From Spongiactinospora rosea (GTDB lineage Bacteria; Actinomycetota; Actinomycetes; Streptosporangiales; Streptosporangiaceae): a stretch of 64,000 nucleotides of DNA. The notes under the pieces were generated by a model. It did no database searches and was not told the origin of the DNA. It saw only the letters and a program-made list of their open reading frames with translations. Position numbers and translations under genes: made by a program. The stretch covers positions 124,001 to 188,000 of the forward strand of contig NZ_QMEY01000012.1 in NCBI RefSeq assembly GCF_003315795.1. Reading direction: 5' to 3'. Below, piece after piece: positions 16,788 to 25,754 of this stretch. Every line of letters starts with the position of its first letter. The stretch's first letter is position 1.

Positions 16788-18056
16788 ATGAAGAGGCTGT
16801 CACGCACCACACAGTTGATCGTGGCACTCGGCGTCGCGGCGATGTCGCTGCACGCCGTACCGGCCGCCGCGAGTACCGGTCCCGAGCTGGACCGCAAGGC
16901 GCTCCAGCGGTCGGTCAGCGCCGTTCATGAGGCCGGCATGTACGGCATCTACTCCGAGGTCCGCGATGGGCGGGAGACCTGGGCGGGCGCCGCCGGGGTC
17001 GCCGACGTCGAGACCCGCAGGCCCGTCCACCCCCGGATGGAACACCGGGCCGGCAGCATCACCAAGTCGTTCGTCGCGGTGGCCCTGCTCCAGCAGGCCG
17101 AACGCGGCACGGTCGATCTCGACGCGCCCGTGGCCCGCTACCTCCCCGGCGTCCTGCCCGCCGACCGGGCCGGCAAGACCACCGTCCGGATGCTGCTGAA
17201 CCACACCAGCCACCTCGGCGACTACGTCGCCGGGGCCTTCCCCTCCCTGCTCGAAGGTTCGCCCAAGAGCCTCGACGACAACCGGTTCCGCACCATCACC
17301 CCACAGGAACTGGTCGGTTTCGGGCTGTCGCGGCCCGTGACCGGCGCGCCGGGGGACCTGCCCGGCAGATACGCCAACATCAACTACATCCTCGCCGGGA
17401 TGCTGCTGGCCAAGGTGACCGGTCAGCCCGCCGAGAAGTACATCACCCGCCACGTGATCCGCCCCGCGGGCCTGAAGCACACGTACTTCCCACGCTCGCC
17501 GTACATCAAGGGCCCGCACTCCAAGGCGTACGAGTCGCTGTTCGGCCTGATCGACCCGCCGCGCGACTACAGCGTCTACGACATGTCCTGGGGCGGCATG
17601 GCCGGGGCCGTCGTCTCCACGATGGACGACCTCAACCGCTTCTACCGGGCGCTGGCCACCGGGCGGCTGATCGGCGCGGCGCGGCTCGCCGAGATGCGCC
17701 AGACCGTCCCGGTGCAGGCCGGCGGGCTCCCAGCGTTCGGCTACGGCCTCGGACTCTTCTCGGTCGATGCGCCGTGCGGCCGGTTCTGGGGTCACGACGG
17801 TTCGGTCTTCGGCATGCTGACCATATCGCTGACCAGCGAGGACGGCAGGCGTCAGGTGTCCCTCGGGCTGAACCTCAGCAAGTATCAGAAGATCGGCGAG
17901 GACGGCCTGCCGATCCCGCATCCGGCGGACGAGGCCTTGAACCGCCACCTGCTGCAGGGGCTGTGCGGCACCTCCGCACCGCAGGCCAAGACCACCACGC
18001 CCGCGTTCCCGCTCTTCCCGACCCAGGACGTCCTGGTCAAGCGGGCGTCCTCCTGA
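16788..18056 (+). CDS. Secreted serine hydrolase of the beta-lactamase/DD-peptidase (class C) family
   Basis: About 422 residues from ATG 16788; TTG 16779 and GTG 16782 are also in frame. A Sec signal peptide (MKRLSRTTQLIVALGVAAMS...AAAS) precedes the domain. The catalytic S-x-x-K is SITK, the YxN element is YANINY, and a GHDGS segment fits the third motif. Such proteins act as D-alanyl-D-alanine carboxypeptidases, esterases or aminopeptidases outside the cell. The sequence does not tell which. It is monocistronic, with a strong hairpin after the stop. Confidence 0.85.
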   Translation: MKRLSRTTQLIVALGVAAMSLHAVPAAASTGPELDRKALQRSVSAVHEAGMYGIYSEVRDGRETWAGAAGVADVETRRPVHPRMEHRAGSITKSFVAVALLQQAERGTVDLDAPVARYLPGVLPADRAGKTTVRMLLNHTSHLGDYVAGAFPSLLEGSPKSLDDNRFRTITPQELVGFGLSRPVTGAPGDLPGRYANINYILAGMLLAKVTGQPAEKYITRHVIRPAGLKHTYFPRSPYIKGPHSKAYESLFGLIDPPRDYSVYDMSWGGMAGAVVSTMDDLNRFYRALATGRLIGAARLAEMRQTVPVQAGGLPAFGYGLGLFSVDAPCGRFWGHDGSVFGMLTISLTSEDGRRQVSLGLNLSKYQKIGEDGLPIPHPADEALNRHLLQGLCGTSAPQAKTTTPAFPLFPTQDVLVKRASS

Positions 18057-18075
18057 CCCTCCCGACATGACGGCG

Positions 18076-18107
18076 ACCGCCCGGCCGGTGGATTCCGGCC
18101 GGGCGGT
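18076..18107. terminator. Strong hairpin terminator between convergent hydrolase genes
   Basis: A perfect 13-bp stem ACCGCCCGGCCGG/CCGGCCGGGCGGT with loop TGGATT lies between the stops of the serine hydrolase and the carboxylesterase. It can serve both directions. Confidence 0.85.
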
Positions 18108-18121
18108 GGGCGTTCGGAGGG

Positions 18122-19801
18122 TCAGTTGCCGTAGGCGGCGAAGCGGTTCCAGAAGCCGCAGTTGTGCTGCTCGCCGATCTCCCTGGTGAGCTGGCTGTCA
18201 CCGGCGGGAGCGAGCGACATCACGGCAGGGTCGTGGCGGCTGAAGGGCTTCCACAGCGGGGTGCCGTCCACGGTCGGGTTGCCGGTGTGCGCGAACCCGG
18301 TCCACTGGGCGACGATCTGCGCGGCGAACGCCTGCTGGTTGGCGGTGAGCTGGGCGCCGGCCGGCGGGGACAGGAACTGGTTGAGCACGACGTGGAAGGC
18401 GCCGTTCGGCTTGGTCTTGTCCAGGAAGCTGGCGGGCGGGGCGTCAGAGTTGTCGGTCTGGTAGGCGAACACCTTCAGGTGCCGCGACATCCGCTGGTGG
18501 TTCAGCAGCGAGGGGCAGACGGAGTTGGAGTCGGCCACGATCGTCCGGTAGGCGATGAAGTGGGAAGGCGTGGGGAAGCGCTTCATCGGGTAGAGGGCGA
18601 ACACCTGCGGAGCCCACTTGCCGTACTGCTCCTTGACCAGCCGCTCGTAGTCCTCGGGGGTGTTGGCGGAGGCGAGCTGCACCTCGTCGCGGTCCACGCC
18701 GTGCATCAGCGTGACGTCGTTGACCCGGCCGATGGCGAACGCCTTGGCGGGCGACATGGTCAGGGTCTTGCCGTCCACGATCGGGGCGATGGTGCCCTTG
18801 TCCGGGCCGAGGCCGTCGCCGGACTGGTCGAGCAGCTTGGCGGCCGGGACGGCGCGCAGGCACTCGGCGGCCTTGCGGGGGTCGGTGCAGCCGAGCGCGG
18901 CGGCGAACCGCTGCCCGGTCCGGTGCGCCTCCTTGGCGGTGGGCAGTTCGGACTTACAGTCCTGTGCCTGCCAGGAGGTGTTGTTGCCGAAGAGGGAGTT
19001 GTACTCGCCGCTCTGCGCGATGCCCTTGTGGAACAGCCCGCGCGCGGTGGGCGACACGGCGTTGGCGCAGACGCTGGACCCACCGGCCGAGGCGCCGAAG
19101 ATCGTCACATTGCCCGGGTCGCCGCCGAAGGCCGCGATGTTGCGCTGGATCCAGCGCAGCGCGGCCTGCTGGTCCTGGATGGCGTAGTTGCCGGAGTTCT
19201 TGCCGAGGTCCTCGTGCGCGAGGTAGCCGAAGATGCCGAGCCGGTACCGCACCTCCACCGCGACCACGTTGCCGGTGCGTACCAGGTGGCTGCCGTCCGC
19301 CGGGCGGCCGAACCGGAAACCGCCGCCGTGGATCTGGACCATCACCGGCAGCTTCCGCGCATCGGCCCTGGCCGGTGCCCGGACGTTCACGCTCAGGCAG
19401 TCCTCATTGGTGGAGCCCGCGCCCAGTCCGTCGGACTGCGGGCAGTTCGGGCCCTGCTCGGTGGCCTGGAGCACGCCGTTCCACCGCGCGTGGGGTTCCG
19501 GCGGGGCCCAGCGCAGGTCGCCGGACGGCGCGGCCGCGTAGCGGATGCCCAGCCAGGAGTTGACGCCGTCCGCGGTGGTGCCGCAGACCTCGCCCTTGTC
19601 GGTGCGTATCGTGGTGCCGGGCGCGCACCCGGGCGCGGCCTGCGCGTCGGCGGGGGCCTCCGCGGGGGTCTCGGTGGAGGTCAGGGGGTCGGTGGGCGGG
19701 GCGGGTTCGGCTAGTGACGGGGCGGTGGTGAGCGTCAGGGCGGTCACGGTCGCCGCGGCGGTCACCGCCACGCCGAACCAACGGATTCTGTAGGATTTCA
19801 C
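18122..19801 (-). CDS. Secreted type B carboxylesterase
   Basis: 559 residues with a signal peptide (about 1-32) and a Thr/Pro/Ala-rich spacer. Carboxylesterase B features are LGIRYAAAPSGDLRW, EDCLSVNVRAP, QIHGGGFRFG (oxyanion hole) and the nucleophile elbow FGASAGGSS. HTGNPTVDGTPLWKPF marks the C-terminal fold. It hydrolyses ester bonds of external substrates. Several paired cysteines fit an extracellular enzyme. Its 278-bp upstream region holds the promoter, but no clear boxes were identified. Confidence 0.9.
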   Translation of the reverse strand: MKSYRIRWFGVAVTAAATVTALTLTTAPSLAEPAPPTDPLTSTETPAEAPADAQAAPGCAPGTTIRTDKGEVCGTTADGVNSWLGIRYAAAPSGDLRWAPPEPHARWNGVLQATEQGPNCPQSDGLGAGSTNEDCLSVNVRAPARADARKLPVMVQIHGGGFRFGRPADGSHLVRTGNVVAVEVRYRLGIFGYLAHEDLGKNSGNYAIQDQQAALRWIQRNIAAFGGDPGNVTIFGASAGGSSVCANAVSPTARGLFHKGIAQSGEYNSLFGNNTSWQAQDCKSELPTAKEAHRTGQRFAAALGCTDPRKAAECLRAVPAAKLLDQSGDGLGPDKGTIAPIVDGKTLTMSPAKAFAIGRVNDVTLMHGVDRDEVQLASANTPEDYERLVKEQYGKWAPQVFALYPMKRFPTPSHFIAYRTIVADSNSVCPSLLNHQRMSRHLKVFAYQTDNSDAPPASFLDKTKPNGAFHVVLNQFLSPPAGAQLTANQQAFAAQIVAQWTGFAHTGNPTVDGTPLWKPFSRHDPAVMSLAPAGDSQLTREIGEQHNCGFWNRFAAYGN

Positions 19802-20079
19802 ACGGCCTCCCTTGCGTGGTGCTCCCCCGTGGCCCGTGATCTCCGTCCGCGAAAACGTGGTACGCAGAGGTCCTGATCACGGACACGCTGACCATAAATT
19901 GCGTTATGGGCACCCGGATAGCGGTCACGGACGCGCACATCGGTCAACGGTCGCTTGGCAGCGGTCACCCGACCTTCCGTGTCGCCGAACGGGCGGGTGA
20001 GTGCGGCGGGTGGTCGCGGGGCCGTTACAGGAGGGGGCGGGGAAAGACCGCCGGAATCCTTCCCCGCCGGATTTCGCGG

Positions 20080-20781
20080 CTATTCGGCCGCCGATCTCGA
20101 CGCCCTGCGGAACTCGATGATCTGTAACTCGACGTCCTGGTCCAATGAACGTCGTTCGGCGTGCACGAGGACCATCTCCAGGTCGCACTCCTTGGCCAGC
20201 CTGGTCAGCAGCGCGGTGTTCCCGACGTCGGAGAAGCCGAGCAGCAGCCGCCCGCCGGGGTTCAGGCGGGCCGGTCCTTCGCGCAGGTACCGCTCGTGCG
20301 CGCGGTAGCCGGGGTCGAAGAACGCGAGGTGCAGGCCGGTGTCGTCGATGAAGCCGGGTGGGGCGTCCACGAAGTTGGAGTTCCAGTAGATCGCGTCGAA
20401 GGTCTCGCCCCGGCCGAGCCCGTCGAAGAGATCGCCGCGCAGGACGCGGACCCGGTCGGCGACGCCGTGCCGTAACGCGTTACGGCGGGCGTTCTCCACG
20501 GCGAACGCGTTGATGTCCACGGCGGTGACCGCCCGGCACCCGGACAGCGCGGCGGTAACCGCCGTTACCCCCGCGCCGCACCCCATTTCCAGGAAGGTTC
20601 CGCCGGCTGGATATTCCAGCCATGTGGTGAAGAGCCCGGTAGCCGGTGTGCAGGCCGGTGAGAATACATTCGGCAGCAGCTCCCACTGCCGATCCAGCAG
20701 GGTGAACACCGTCGGGCGGTCGGTGTCCTCGGCGTTTTTCCGGTGCAGGTACTCGCCCCGGGCGATACCGCGTGCATTCAT
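20080..20781 (-). CDS. SAM-dependent methyltransferase (class I, small-methyltransferase type)
   Basis: 233 residues. SAM motif I is FLEMGCGAGVTAVTAALSG, motif II AVDINAFAVENARRNA, and the motif IV position reads YWNSNFVD instead of NPPY. The fold resembles HemK/RsmC-like enzymes that modify protein or RNA, but the changed NPPY motif suggests a different substrate, perhaps a small molecule. A leading segment mentions HRKNAEDTDRPTVFTLLDRQWELLPNVFSP, typical of a family often near secondary-metabolism genes. It stands alone here, so its role stays open. Confidence 0.75.
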   Translation of the reverse strand: MNARGIARGEYLHRKNAEDTDRPTVFTLLDRQWELLPNVFSPACTPATGLFTTWLEYPAGGTFLEMGCGAGVTAVTAALSGCRAVTAVDINAFAVENARRNALRHGVADRVRVLRGDLFDGLGRGETFDAIYWNSNFVDAPPGFIDDTGLHLAFFDPGYRAHERYLREGPARLNPGGRLLLGFSDVGNTALLTRLAKECDLEMVLVHAERRSLDQDVELQIIEFRRASRSAAE

Positions 20782-20939
20782 GATCGACCTCGATTCTCGC
20801 CGGAATTCCCGTTCTCGCGAGTATCGCAGCCCTTTATGAACGCGCAGACTCTCGGCCCTGTATAAAGGCGACGCCGGGGCGGCCCGGTGAAATGATCAAT
20901 GAATCGGCATTGCGGGCGGTGCGGTGGGGCGGGCGCGCG

Positions 20940-21782
20940 TTATCGCCGCCGGGCCACCCCGCCCCATGCGTCGACCGGCACCGACGGGCCGAAAGGACTG
21001 GGGTCGGGCCGCCATTCCTGGAGTTGCACCACACCGGGATCGATCGGTTCCAGGCCGTCCAGGAAACGGGCGATCTGCTCAGGCGTGCGCAGGTGGTAAG
21101 GGAGCGATCCCGTCTCGTTGTACCGGCGGATCGCCTCGACGTATCCGGGGTCGGTGTCGGTGCCGTCGTAAATGGCGAGAAAGCCGCCCGGCGGCAGGGC
21201 CGCCGTCAGGCGGTCCACGATCGAGCGGGCGGCGTCGTCGCCGGGGCCAGTGATCGGGAGGTGCCCGAGCACGCCCATCAGCATGATCGCGACGGGCCGG
21301 TCGAAGTCGAGTTTGGTCCTCGCGACGCGCACGATCGTGTCGGGGTCGTTGAGGTCGGCCTCGATGTAGTCGGTGCTGCCCCGGGGCCCGGCGGTGAGCA
21401 GCGCGTGCGCGTGCGCGAGCACCATGGGGTCGTTGTCCACGTAGACGATGCGGGTGCGCGGATCGACGCGCTGGGCGACCTCGTGGGTGTTGTCGTGGCT
21501 GGGCAGGCCGGTGCCGATGTCCAGGAACTGGCGTACGCCCAGCTCTGCGGCCAGATGTCTCACCACGCGGGCGATGTAGTAGCGCGACACCCGGGCCATG
21601 TCGACGATCCCCGGATAGAGCCCGGCGAACACGTCGCCGGCCTCCCGATCGACCGGGAAATTGTCCTTTCCACCCATCCAGTAGTTCCAGATACGGGCGG
21701 AGTGCGGCACCGACGTGTCGATACCCGACATCAGGTCCTTCTCGGCCTCACGCCACTGGAAGACCTGCTCATCGTCGCTCAC
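20940..21782 (-). CDS. DUF574 SAM-dependent methyltransferase
   Basis: 280 residues of the DUF574 (Methyltransf_19) family: GIDTSVPHSARIWNYWMGGKDNFPVDREAG, FLDIGTGLPSHDNTHEVAQ (SAM motif I) and YVDNDPMVLAHAHALL. GTG 21782 with GAGGGG upstream. The family is large in actinomycetes and usually sits beside DUF5753 helix-turn-helix regulators, as here. The methyl acceptor is unknown. It follows the regulator gene by 17 bp, so the two form an operon. Confidence 0.88.
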   Translation of the reverse strand: MSDDEQVFQWREAEKDLMSGIDTSVPHSARIWNYWMGGKDNFPVDREAGDVFAGLYPGIVDMARVSRYYIARVVRHLAAELGVRQFLDIGTGLPSHDNTHEVAQRVDPRTRIVYVDNDPMVLAHAHALLTAGPRGSTDYIEADLNDPDTIVRVARTKLDFDRPVAIMLMGVLGHLPITGPGDDAARSIVDRLTAALPPGGFLAIYDGTDTDPGYVEAIRRYNETGSLPYHLRTPEQIARFLDGLEPIDPGVVQLQEWRPDPSPFGPSVPVDAWGGVARRR

Positions 21783-21799
21783 CGTAATCCCCTCGGCCG

Positions 21800-22852
21800 T
21801 CAGATGAGGAACTTCCGCAAGAACGCCCGGCTTTCCGGTGGCCGCAGCGCCTCGATGGCCGACCGGTTCAGCACCTGACTGAAATGATTGATGTCGGCGG
21901 CATTGTCGAGGTATAGCCCGCCGGTCAGGTGTTCGAGATAAACGACATCGGAGAACTCACTTTCCGGAAAGCGCAGCAGAACGACCGGGTCGCCCGCCGC
22001 CGCGCCGCCGGTCGCTTTCCGCGGCAGCACCTGAACGGTGATGCCGGGCCGCTCCGAACTCCGGATGAGCGAGATCACCTGGGCCCGCATGATGGCGCGG
22101 TCGATGGGCGCGCGCAGCGCGGCCTCGTCGACGATCGCCCAGAGTCTGGCGGAGTTGGGTCTGCTCAGTACGGCCCGGCGGCGCATCATCAGGTCGGCCC
22201 GGCGCGCGAGCGACCGCGCGGGCAGCGCGGGCCGATCCAGCCGGAGCGCGGCCATGGCGTACTCCCTGGTCTGGAGCAGCGCCGGGACGCGGTGCCCGCC
22301 GTAGACGCGGATGAGGTTGGCCGCCGACTCCAGGCTGAGACACGGCTCCTCCCATGCACCGACGACGTCCCGATGCCTGGCCCGCCACCAGCCCGTGGCC
22401 ACGGACCGCCTGGCCATGGCCAGCGCGCCGGTCTCCCGGCGCTCGTCCTCCACTTCATGCCGGGCCCCGCCGGTCGCGTGCACCGGCACCCGGGCGGCCC
22501 GCCTGGCCGTGTCCAGCGCGGCGCCGGCCGCCTCGTGCCGGGCCTTCCACTCCCCGAGGGTGCCGATGGCCGATGGGTCCACCCCGGCATCGGCCGCGAG
22601 CACGTGCAGGACGGTGACGAACGACGCCACCCACTGCCAGCGCGGCAGCCCCCTGCGCCGCCCGGTCAGGATGTCGTGGGTCGTGGACACCCGCAGCGGC
22701 TGCACCGCCGGCCTGGGCCCGGAGAAGGGGGCCGCGCAGCGCTTGGACCTCCGCTCCAGCTCCGCGTACGTGGGCGGGCCCGCCGCGCACCGCGCCCGAT
22801 TCAGCTCGGCGATGAATTCGCGGAGAGCGGGCGCGTTCTCGCCGTCGGACAT
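21800..22852 (-). CDS. DUF5753-type regulator
   Basis: 350 residues. The C-terminal two thirds match the DUF5753 (Scr1-like) domain: LSLESAANLIRVYGGHRVPALLQTREYA, VDEAALRAPIDRAIMRAQV, ITVQVLPRKATGG and YLEHLTGGLYLDNAADINHF. The N-terminus carries a divergent HTH-like segment (TYAELERRSKR...STTHDILTGRRRGLPRWQWVASFV) instead of a standard XRE domain. Such proteins bind a small antitoxin-like or DUF397 partner in other systems; no DUF397 gene is next to it here. It is probably transcribed with the DUF574 methyltransferase. Confidence 0.82.
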   Translation of the reverse strand: MSDGENAPALREFIAELNRARCAAGPPTYAELERRSKRCAAPFSGPRPAVQPLRVSTTHDILTGRRRGLPRWQWVASFVTVLHVLAADAGVDPSAIGTLGEWKARHEAAGAALDTARRAARVPVHATGGARHEVEDERRETGALAMARRSVATGWWRARHRDVVGAWEEPCLSLESAANLIRVYGGHRVPALLQTREYAMAALRLDRPALPARSLARRADLMMRRRAVLSRPNSARLWAIVDEAALRAPIDRAIMRAQVISLIRSSERPGITVQVLPRKATGGAAAGDPVVLLRFPESEFSDVVYLEHLTGGLYLDNAADINHFSQVLNRSAIEALRPPESRAFLRKFLI

Positions 22853-23049
22853 GGCCTGGATCCATTCGGTCGCCTGGGGGCGGGGACGAGGCCAATGGTG
22901 TCACCACGAACCACACCACGTCCAATAAAAGGCGCAAATGCCGCCCAGAACATCCGAATTACTCATGAGCCGCGTAATCTGAAGTAATTTCATTGTTCGC
23001 GGCGGGCCGCCGTTCAGACGCCGGTCGTCACCGGTTCATCACCGGTTCG

Positions 23050-23766
23050 TCACCAGTTCCAGTACGAGCGCGCCTCCGACTTCCACGGCTTGGGGAAGAA
23101 CTGCTGGATCACGAAGGCCATCCCCTTGCCCCGGGCGATGTGCTGGTCGCGCTCCAGCTTCTTGGTGATGGGCCCGCCGGGCTCGCCCTGGTTGTCCCAC
23201 CACGACTCCCACTGCTTGATGCAGGTCTGGTTCTGCAGGTAGCGGTTGGAGCAGGGCGCGGGCGGGTGCCAGATCTGGGTGTGGCCGAAGTCGACCACCT
23301 TGCCGGACGACTGCTCGGTGATCTTCCCCCACGCCTTCAGGCAGTACGCCTGACCGGGGATGTCCCACTTCACGTAGTGCTGCCGACCGGAGGTGGCGAT
23401 GGTACGGAGATTTCCGCAGCCGGCGTCGCCGATCTGCTCCTTGGTGACGCGGACCGTGTAGTACGTGCCGTTGTCCCGCCAGCCGTCCAGCATGACCCAG
23501 TCACCGGAGTGGATGAACTTCTCCGCGCTCTTCGGCGGCCACTTCTTCGGGTCGCCCCAGCTCACCTCCGACGTATCGGCCGACAGGGGCTTCCACGTCC
23601 ACTGCCCCGCCGCCTGGCCATCGGCCCAGTGCTGACCGGCGCTGCGTTCCATCATCCGCGAGTACTGGCCCCAGTTCTCGGTCACCGCGGCTTGGGCCGG
23701 AGCCGTCGTCGCGGCGGTGGCCGTCACGGCCGCCAGCAACGTCGCCCCCAGGTACGCGAACTTCAC
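23050..23766 (-). CDS. Secreted protein of unknown function
   Basis: 238 residues from GTG 23766, chosen because GAGGAG lies 7 nt upstream and the product then begins with a clean signal peptide (KFAYLGATLLAAVTATAATTAPAQAA). The mature part is rich in Trp and Lys and has four cysteines (AGCGNL, QAYCLK, APCSNR, QTCIKQ) that could make two disulfides. No enzymatic motif was recognised. The next gene, a membrane-bound regulator with an external SH3-like domain, is in the same orientation 91 bp upstream. Confidence 0.7.
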   Translation of the reverse strand: MKFAYLGATLLAAVTATAATTAPAQAAVTENWGQYSRMMERSAGQHWADGQAAGQWTWKPLSADTSEVSWGDPKKWPPKSAEKFIHSGDWVMLDGWRDNGTYYTVRVTKEQIGDAGCGNLRTIATSGRQHYVKWDIPGQAYCLKAWGKITEQSSGKVVDFGHTQIWHPPAPCSNRYLQNQTCIKQWESWWDNQGEPGGPITKKLERDQHIARGKGMAFVIQQFFPKPWKSEARSYWNW

Positions 23767-23857
23767 GCTCACACTCCTCGATAGATCGGATGACCATGCA
23801 ATCAAGGAGCACCGGCCGGTTCGCCGCGCTTCGAAGAATTGAGAACCGTCGGACGGC

Positions 23858-24550
23858 TCAGGGCGTGCCGCAGATGGGCCGCCACCACTCCGGCGACGGC
23901 AGCACCCAGCCCGCAAGGCCGTGATCGCTCGTGACGTACCAGTACGTGGCGCCGGAGGTGTTCTCGCGCAGCCGCACGGTGAGGATCTCGCCCCTGCGGA
24001 AGTACTCGCCGGTCTGCGCCCCCTGCGGGTCGCGCACGGACAGCGCCTGCGCGGTCACCTCGAACCGGTCGCACGGCCTCGGCGGGCCGCCGGGCCGAGA
24101 ATCCTGGACCCGGTCGGCCAGCGGCACCGCCATGATGGCGAGCAGCAGCCACCACAGACCCCTCGGGCGCGGCACGCGCCCCGGCCGTGCGGCACCTCCC
24201 CCACCCTCGGGCGGCCGGGCTTCGGGCGCGGGCTCCCGGCCCGTGGCCTCGGACCGGCGGGCGGTGGCCTCCGCCTTCTGGCGGACGGCGAGGAAGGCGA
24301 GGTGGTGCCGCACCGGGATCCGCGCACGATCGAGCATCGAACGCAAGGTCTGGTCCGGCGGGATATGCCCTCTGAGATAGCGCGACCACGCACTGTCGGA
24401 AATGCCGAGTATTTCGGCCTGCTCGCGCTGGGTCCTTTTCTGGGTTACGCGCCCGAGTTGCCGGAGCAACTTCACGAGTTCTCGCCGCGCGTCCGGCGAA
24501 TCAGGCCCTTCGCCGCCGGTCCCCGACCCTGGCCTCGCCGTGCCGCTCAT
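23858..24550 (-). CDS. XRE-type HTH, transmembrane and extracellular SH3-like protein
   Basis: 230 residues from ATG 24550 (GGGAG upstream). An N-terminal XRE-like HTH (REQAEILGISDSAWSRYLRGHIPPDQTL) is followed by a charged Pro/Gly linker, one membrane span (LWWLLLAIMAVPLADRV) and a C-terminal domain of about 75 residues (VTAQALSVRDPQG...GEILTVRL...YWYVTSDHGLAGWVLPSPEW) with SH3-like beta strands and two cysteines. The order predicts a DNA-binding cytoplasmic head with an outside sensor. It could relay cell-wall state to gene expression; the target is unknown. Confidence 0.75.
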   Translation of the reverse strand: MSGTARPGSGTGGEGPDSPDARRELVKLLRQLGRVTQKRTQREQAEILGISDSAWSRYLRGHIPPDQTLRSMLDRARIPVRHHLAFLAVRQKAEATARRSEATGREPAPEARPPEGGGGAARPGRVPRPRGLWWLLLAIMAVPLADRVQDSRPGGPPRPCDRFEVTAQALSVRDPQGAQTGEYFRRGEILTVRLRENTSGATYWYVTSDHGLAGWVLPSPEWWRPICGTP

Positions 24551-24823
24551 CCCGCTCCCATCCCGTCGCTGGTGACGAAACCGCAGATGGACGCCCACAC
24601 GGGAAATCCCACCCGCCTCAGATCCCCCAAGGGGGACACGGCGGATTTCCCTGACAGAAATCGTGCCCTATGCGAGCCCCCCACCGGGGGCGGAACGAAA
24701 CAGAAAAAGAGCTCGATTTGACAGCGGCGCGCGAGCTAGGCGAGCGTTCCGGCCACCCCCAACGGCCCGGCGGCCGCCGGGCCGAGGCGAGGGCGGCCGG
24801 GCCGGTTCTTGTAGGGTTCGCGC

Positions 24824-25744
24824 ATGCGGCTTGCCATCTCGATCCCACAGACCGTCGGTCCCGGCCCGTTCGACCCGGCAGCGCTGCGCGCCTACCTCGC
24901 GCGCGCCGAAGAACTCGGTTTCGAGGGCGCGTGGACGACGGAGCAGGTGATCGGGTCGCACCCGCACCTCGGCCCGCTGGAGACGCTGAGCTTCGCGGCG
25001 GCGTGCACGACCCGGATCCGCCTGGGCTGCGCCACGCTGATCAGTTCCGTGCACAGCCCGGCGCACCTGGCCAAGGCCATCGCCACCCTCGACCAGCTCA
25101 GCCAGGGGCGGCTGGACGTCGGCATCGCCATCGGCGGGCGCAGCCGGATGCTCTCGGCCTTCGGCGTGGACCCGGAGACCTTCGTGGCCCGGTTCGCCGA
25201 GGGGCTGCGGCTGATGAAGGACCTGTGGACGCTGCCCGTCATCGATTTCGAGGGGCGGTTCTGGCGGCTGCACGGCGCGGCGATGGAGCCCAAGCCGTAC
25301 CAGCGTCCGCACCCGCCGATCTGGTTCGGCGGCGGGCACCCGAACGCCCTGCGGCGTGCCGTACGGCTCGGCGACGCCTTCATCGGCGCCGGGTCGGTGA
25401 CGACCGCGCAGTTCACGGAGCATGTCCGGATCATCCGGGAGGCGCTCGCCGAACAGCGGCGCGACCCCGCCGACTTTCCGATCGCCAAGCGGGTCTACAT
25501 CGCCGTGGACGACGACGCCGAGCGCGCCCGCACCCGGATCGCCCACGCCCTTGACGAGCACTACGGCTACGCCGGGCGGCCCGGACTGGCCCCGGTCGCG
25601 GTGGCGGGCACCCCCGGCGACTGCGTGGCCGGGCTGCGCGCGGTCGCCGAGGCGGGCGCACAGATGATCGTGCTGAACCCGCTCTTCGACGACCTTGAGC
25701 AGATGGAGCGGCTGTCCGCCGAGGTGGTACCGGAGCTGGGCTGA
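24824..25744 (+). CDS. LLM-class flavin/F420-dependent oxidoreductase
   Basis: 306 residues of the luciferase-like monooxygenase TIM barrel. Typical segments are RAYLARAEELGFEGAWTTEQ, LGCATLISSVHSPAHLAKAIATLDQLSQGRLDVGI, and IWFGGGHPNALRRAVRLGDAFI. The HLAKAIATLDQLS pattern is seen in F420-dependent members, which fits an actinomycete, but FMN use cannot be excluded. The substrate is unknown. It stands alone and ends 10 bp from the convergent ABC permease gene. Confidence 0.85.
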   Translation: MRLAISIPQTVGPGPFDPAALRAYLARAEELGFEGAWTTEQVIGSHPHLGPLETLSFAAACTTRIRLGCATLISSVHSPAHLAKAIATLDQLSQGRLDVGIAIGGRSRMLSAFGVDPETFVARFAEGLRLMKDLWTLPVIDFEGRFWRLHGAAMEPKPYQRPHPPIWFGGGHPNALRRAVRLGDAFIGAGSVTTAQFTEHVRIIREALAEQRRDPADFPIAKRVYIAVDDDAERARTRIAHALDEHYGYAGRPGLAPVAVAGTPGDCVAGLRAVAEAGAQMIVLNPLFDDLEQMERLSAEVVPELG

Positions 25745-25754
25745 CCGGCGGCCC

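Noticed and set aside
24718-24746. TTGACA upstream of the LLM oxidoreductase as a promoter
   Set aside because: No -10 at 16-19 bp; the nearest TAGGCG is 13 bp away.
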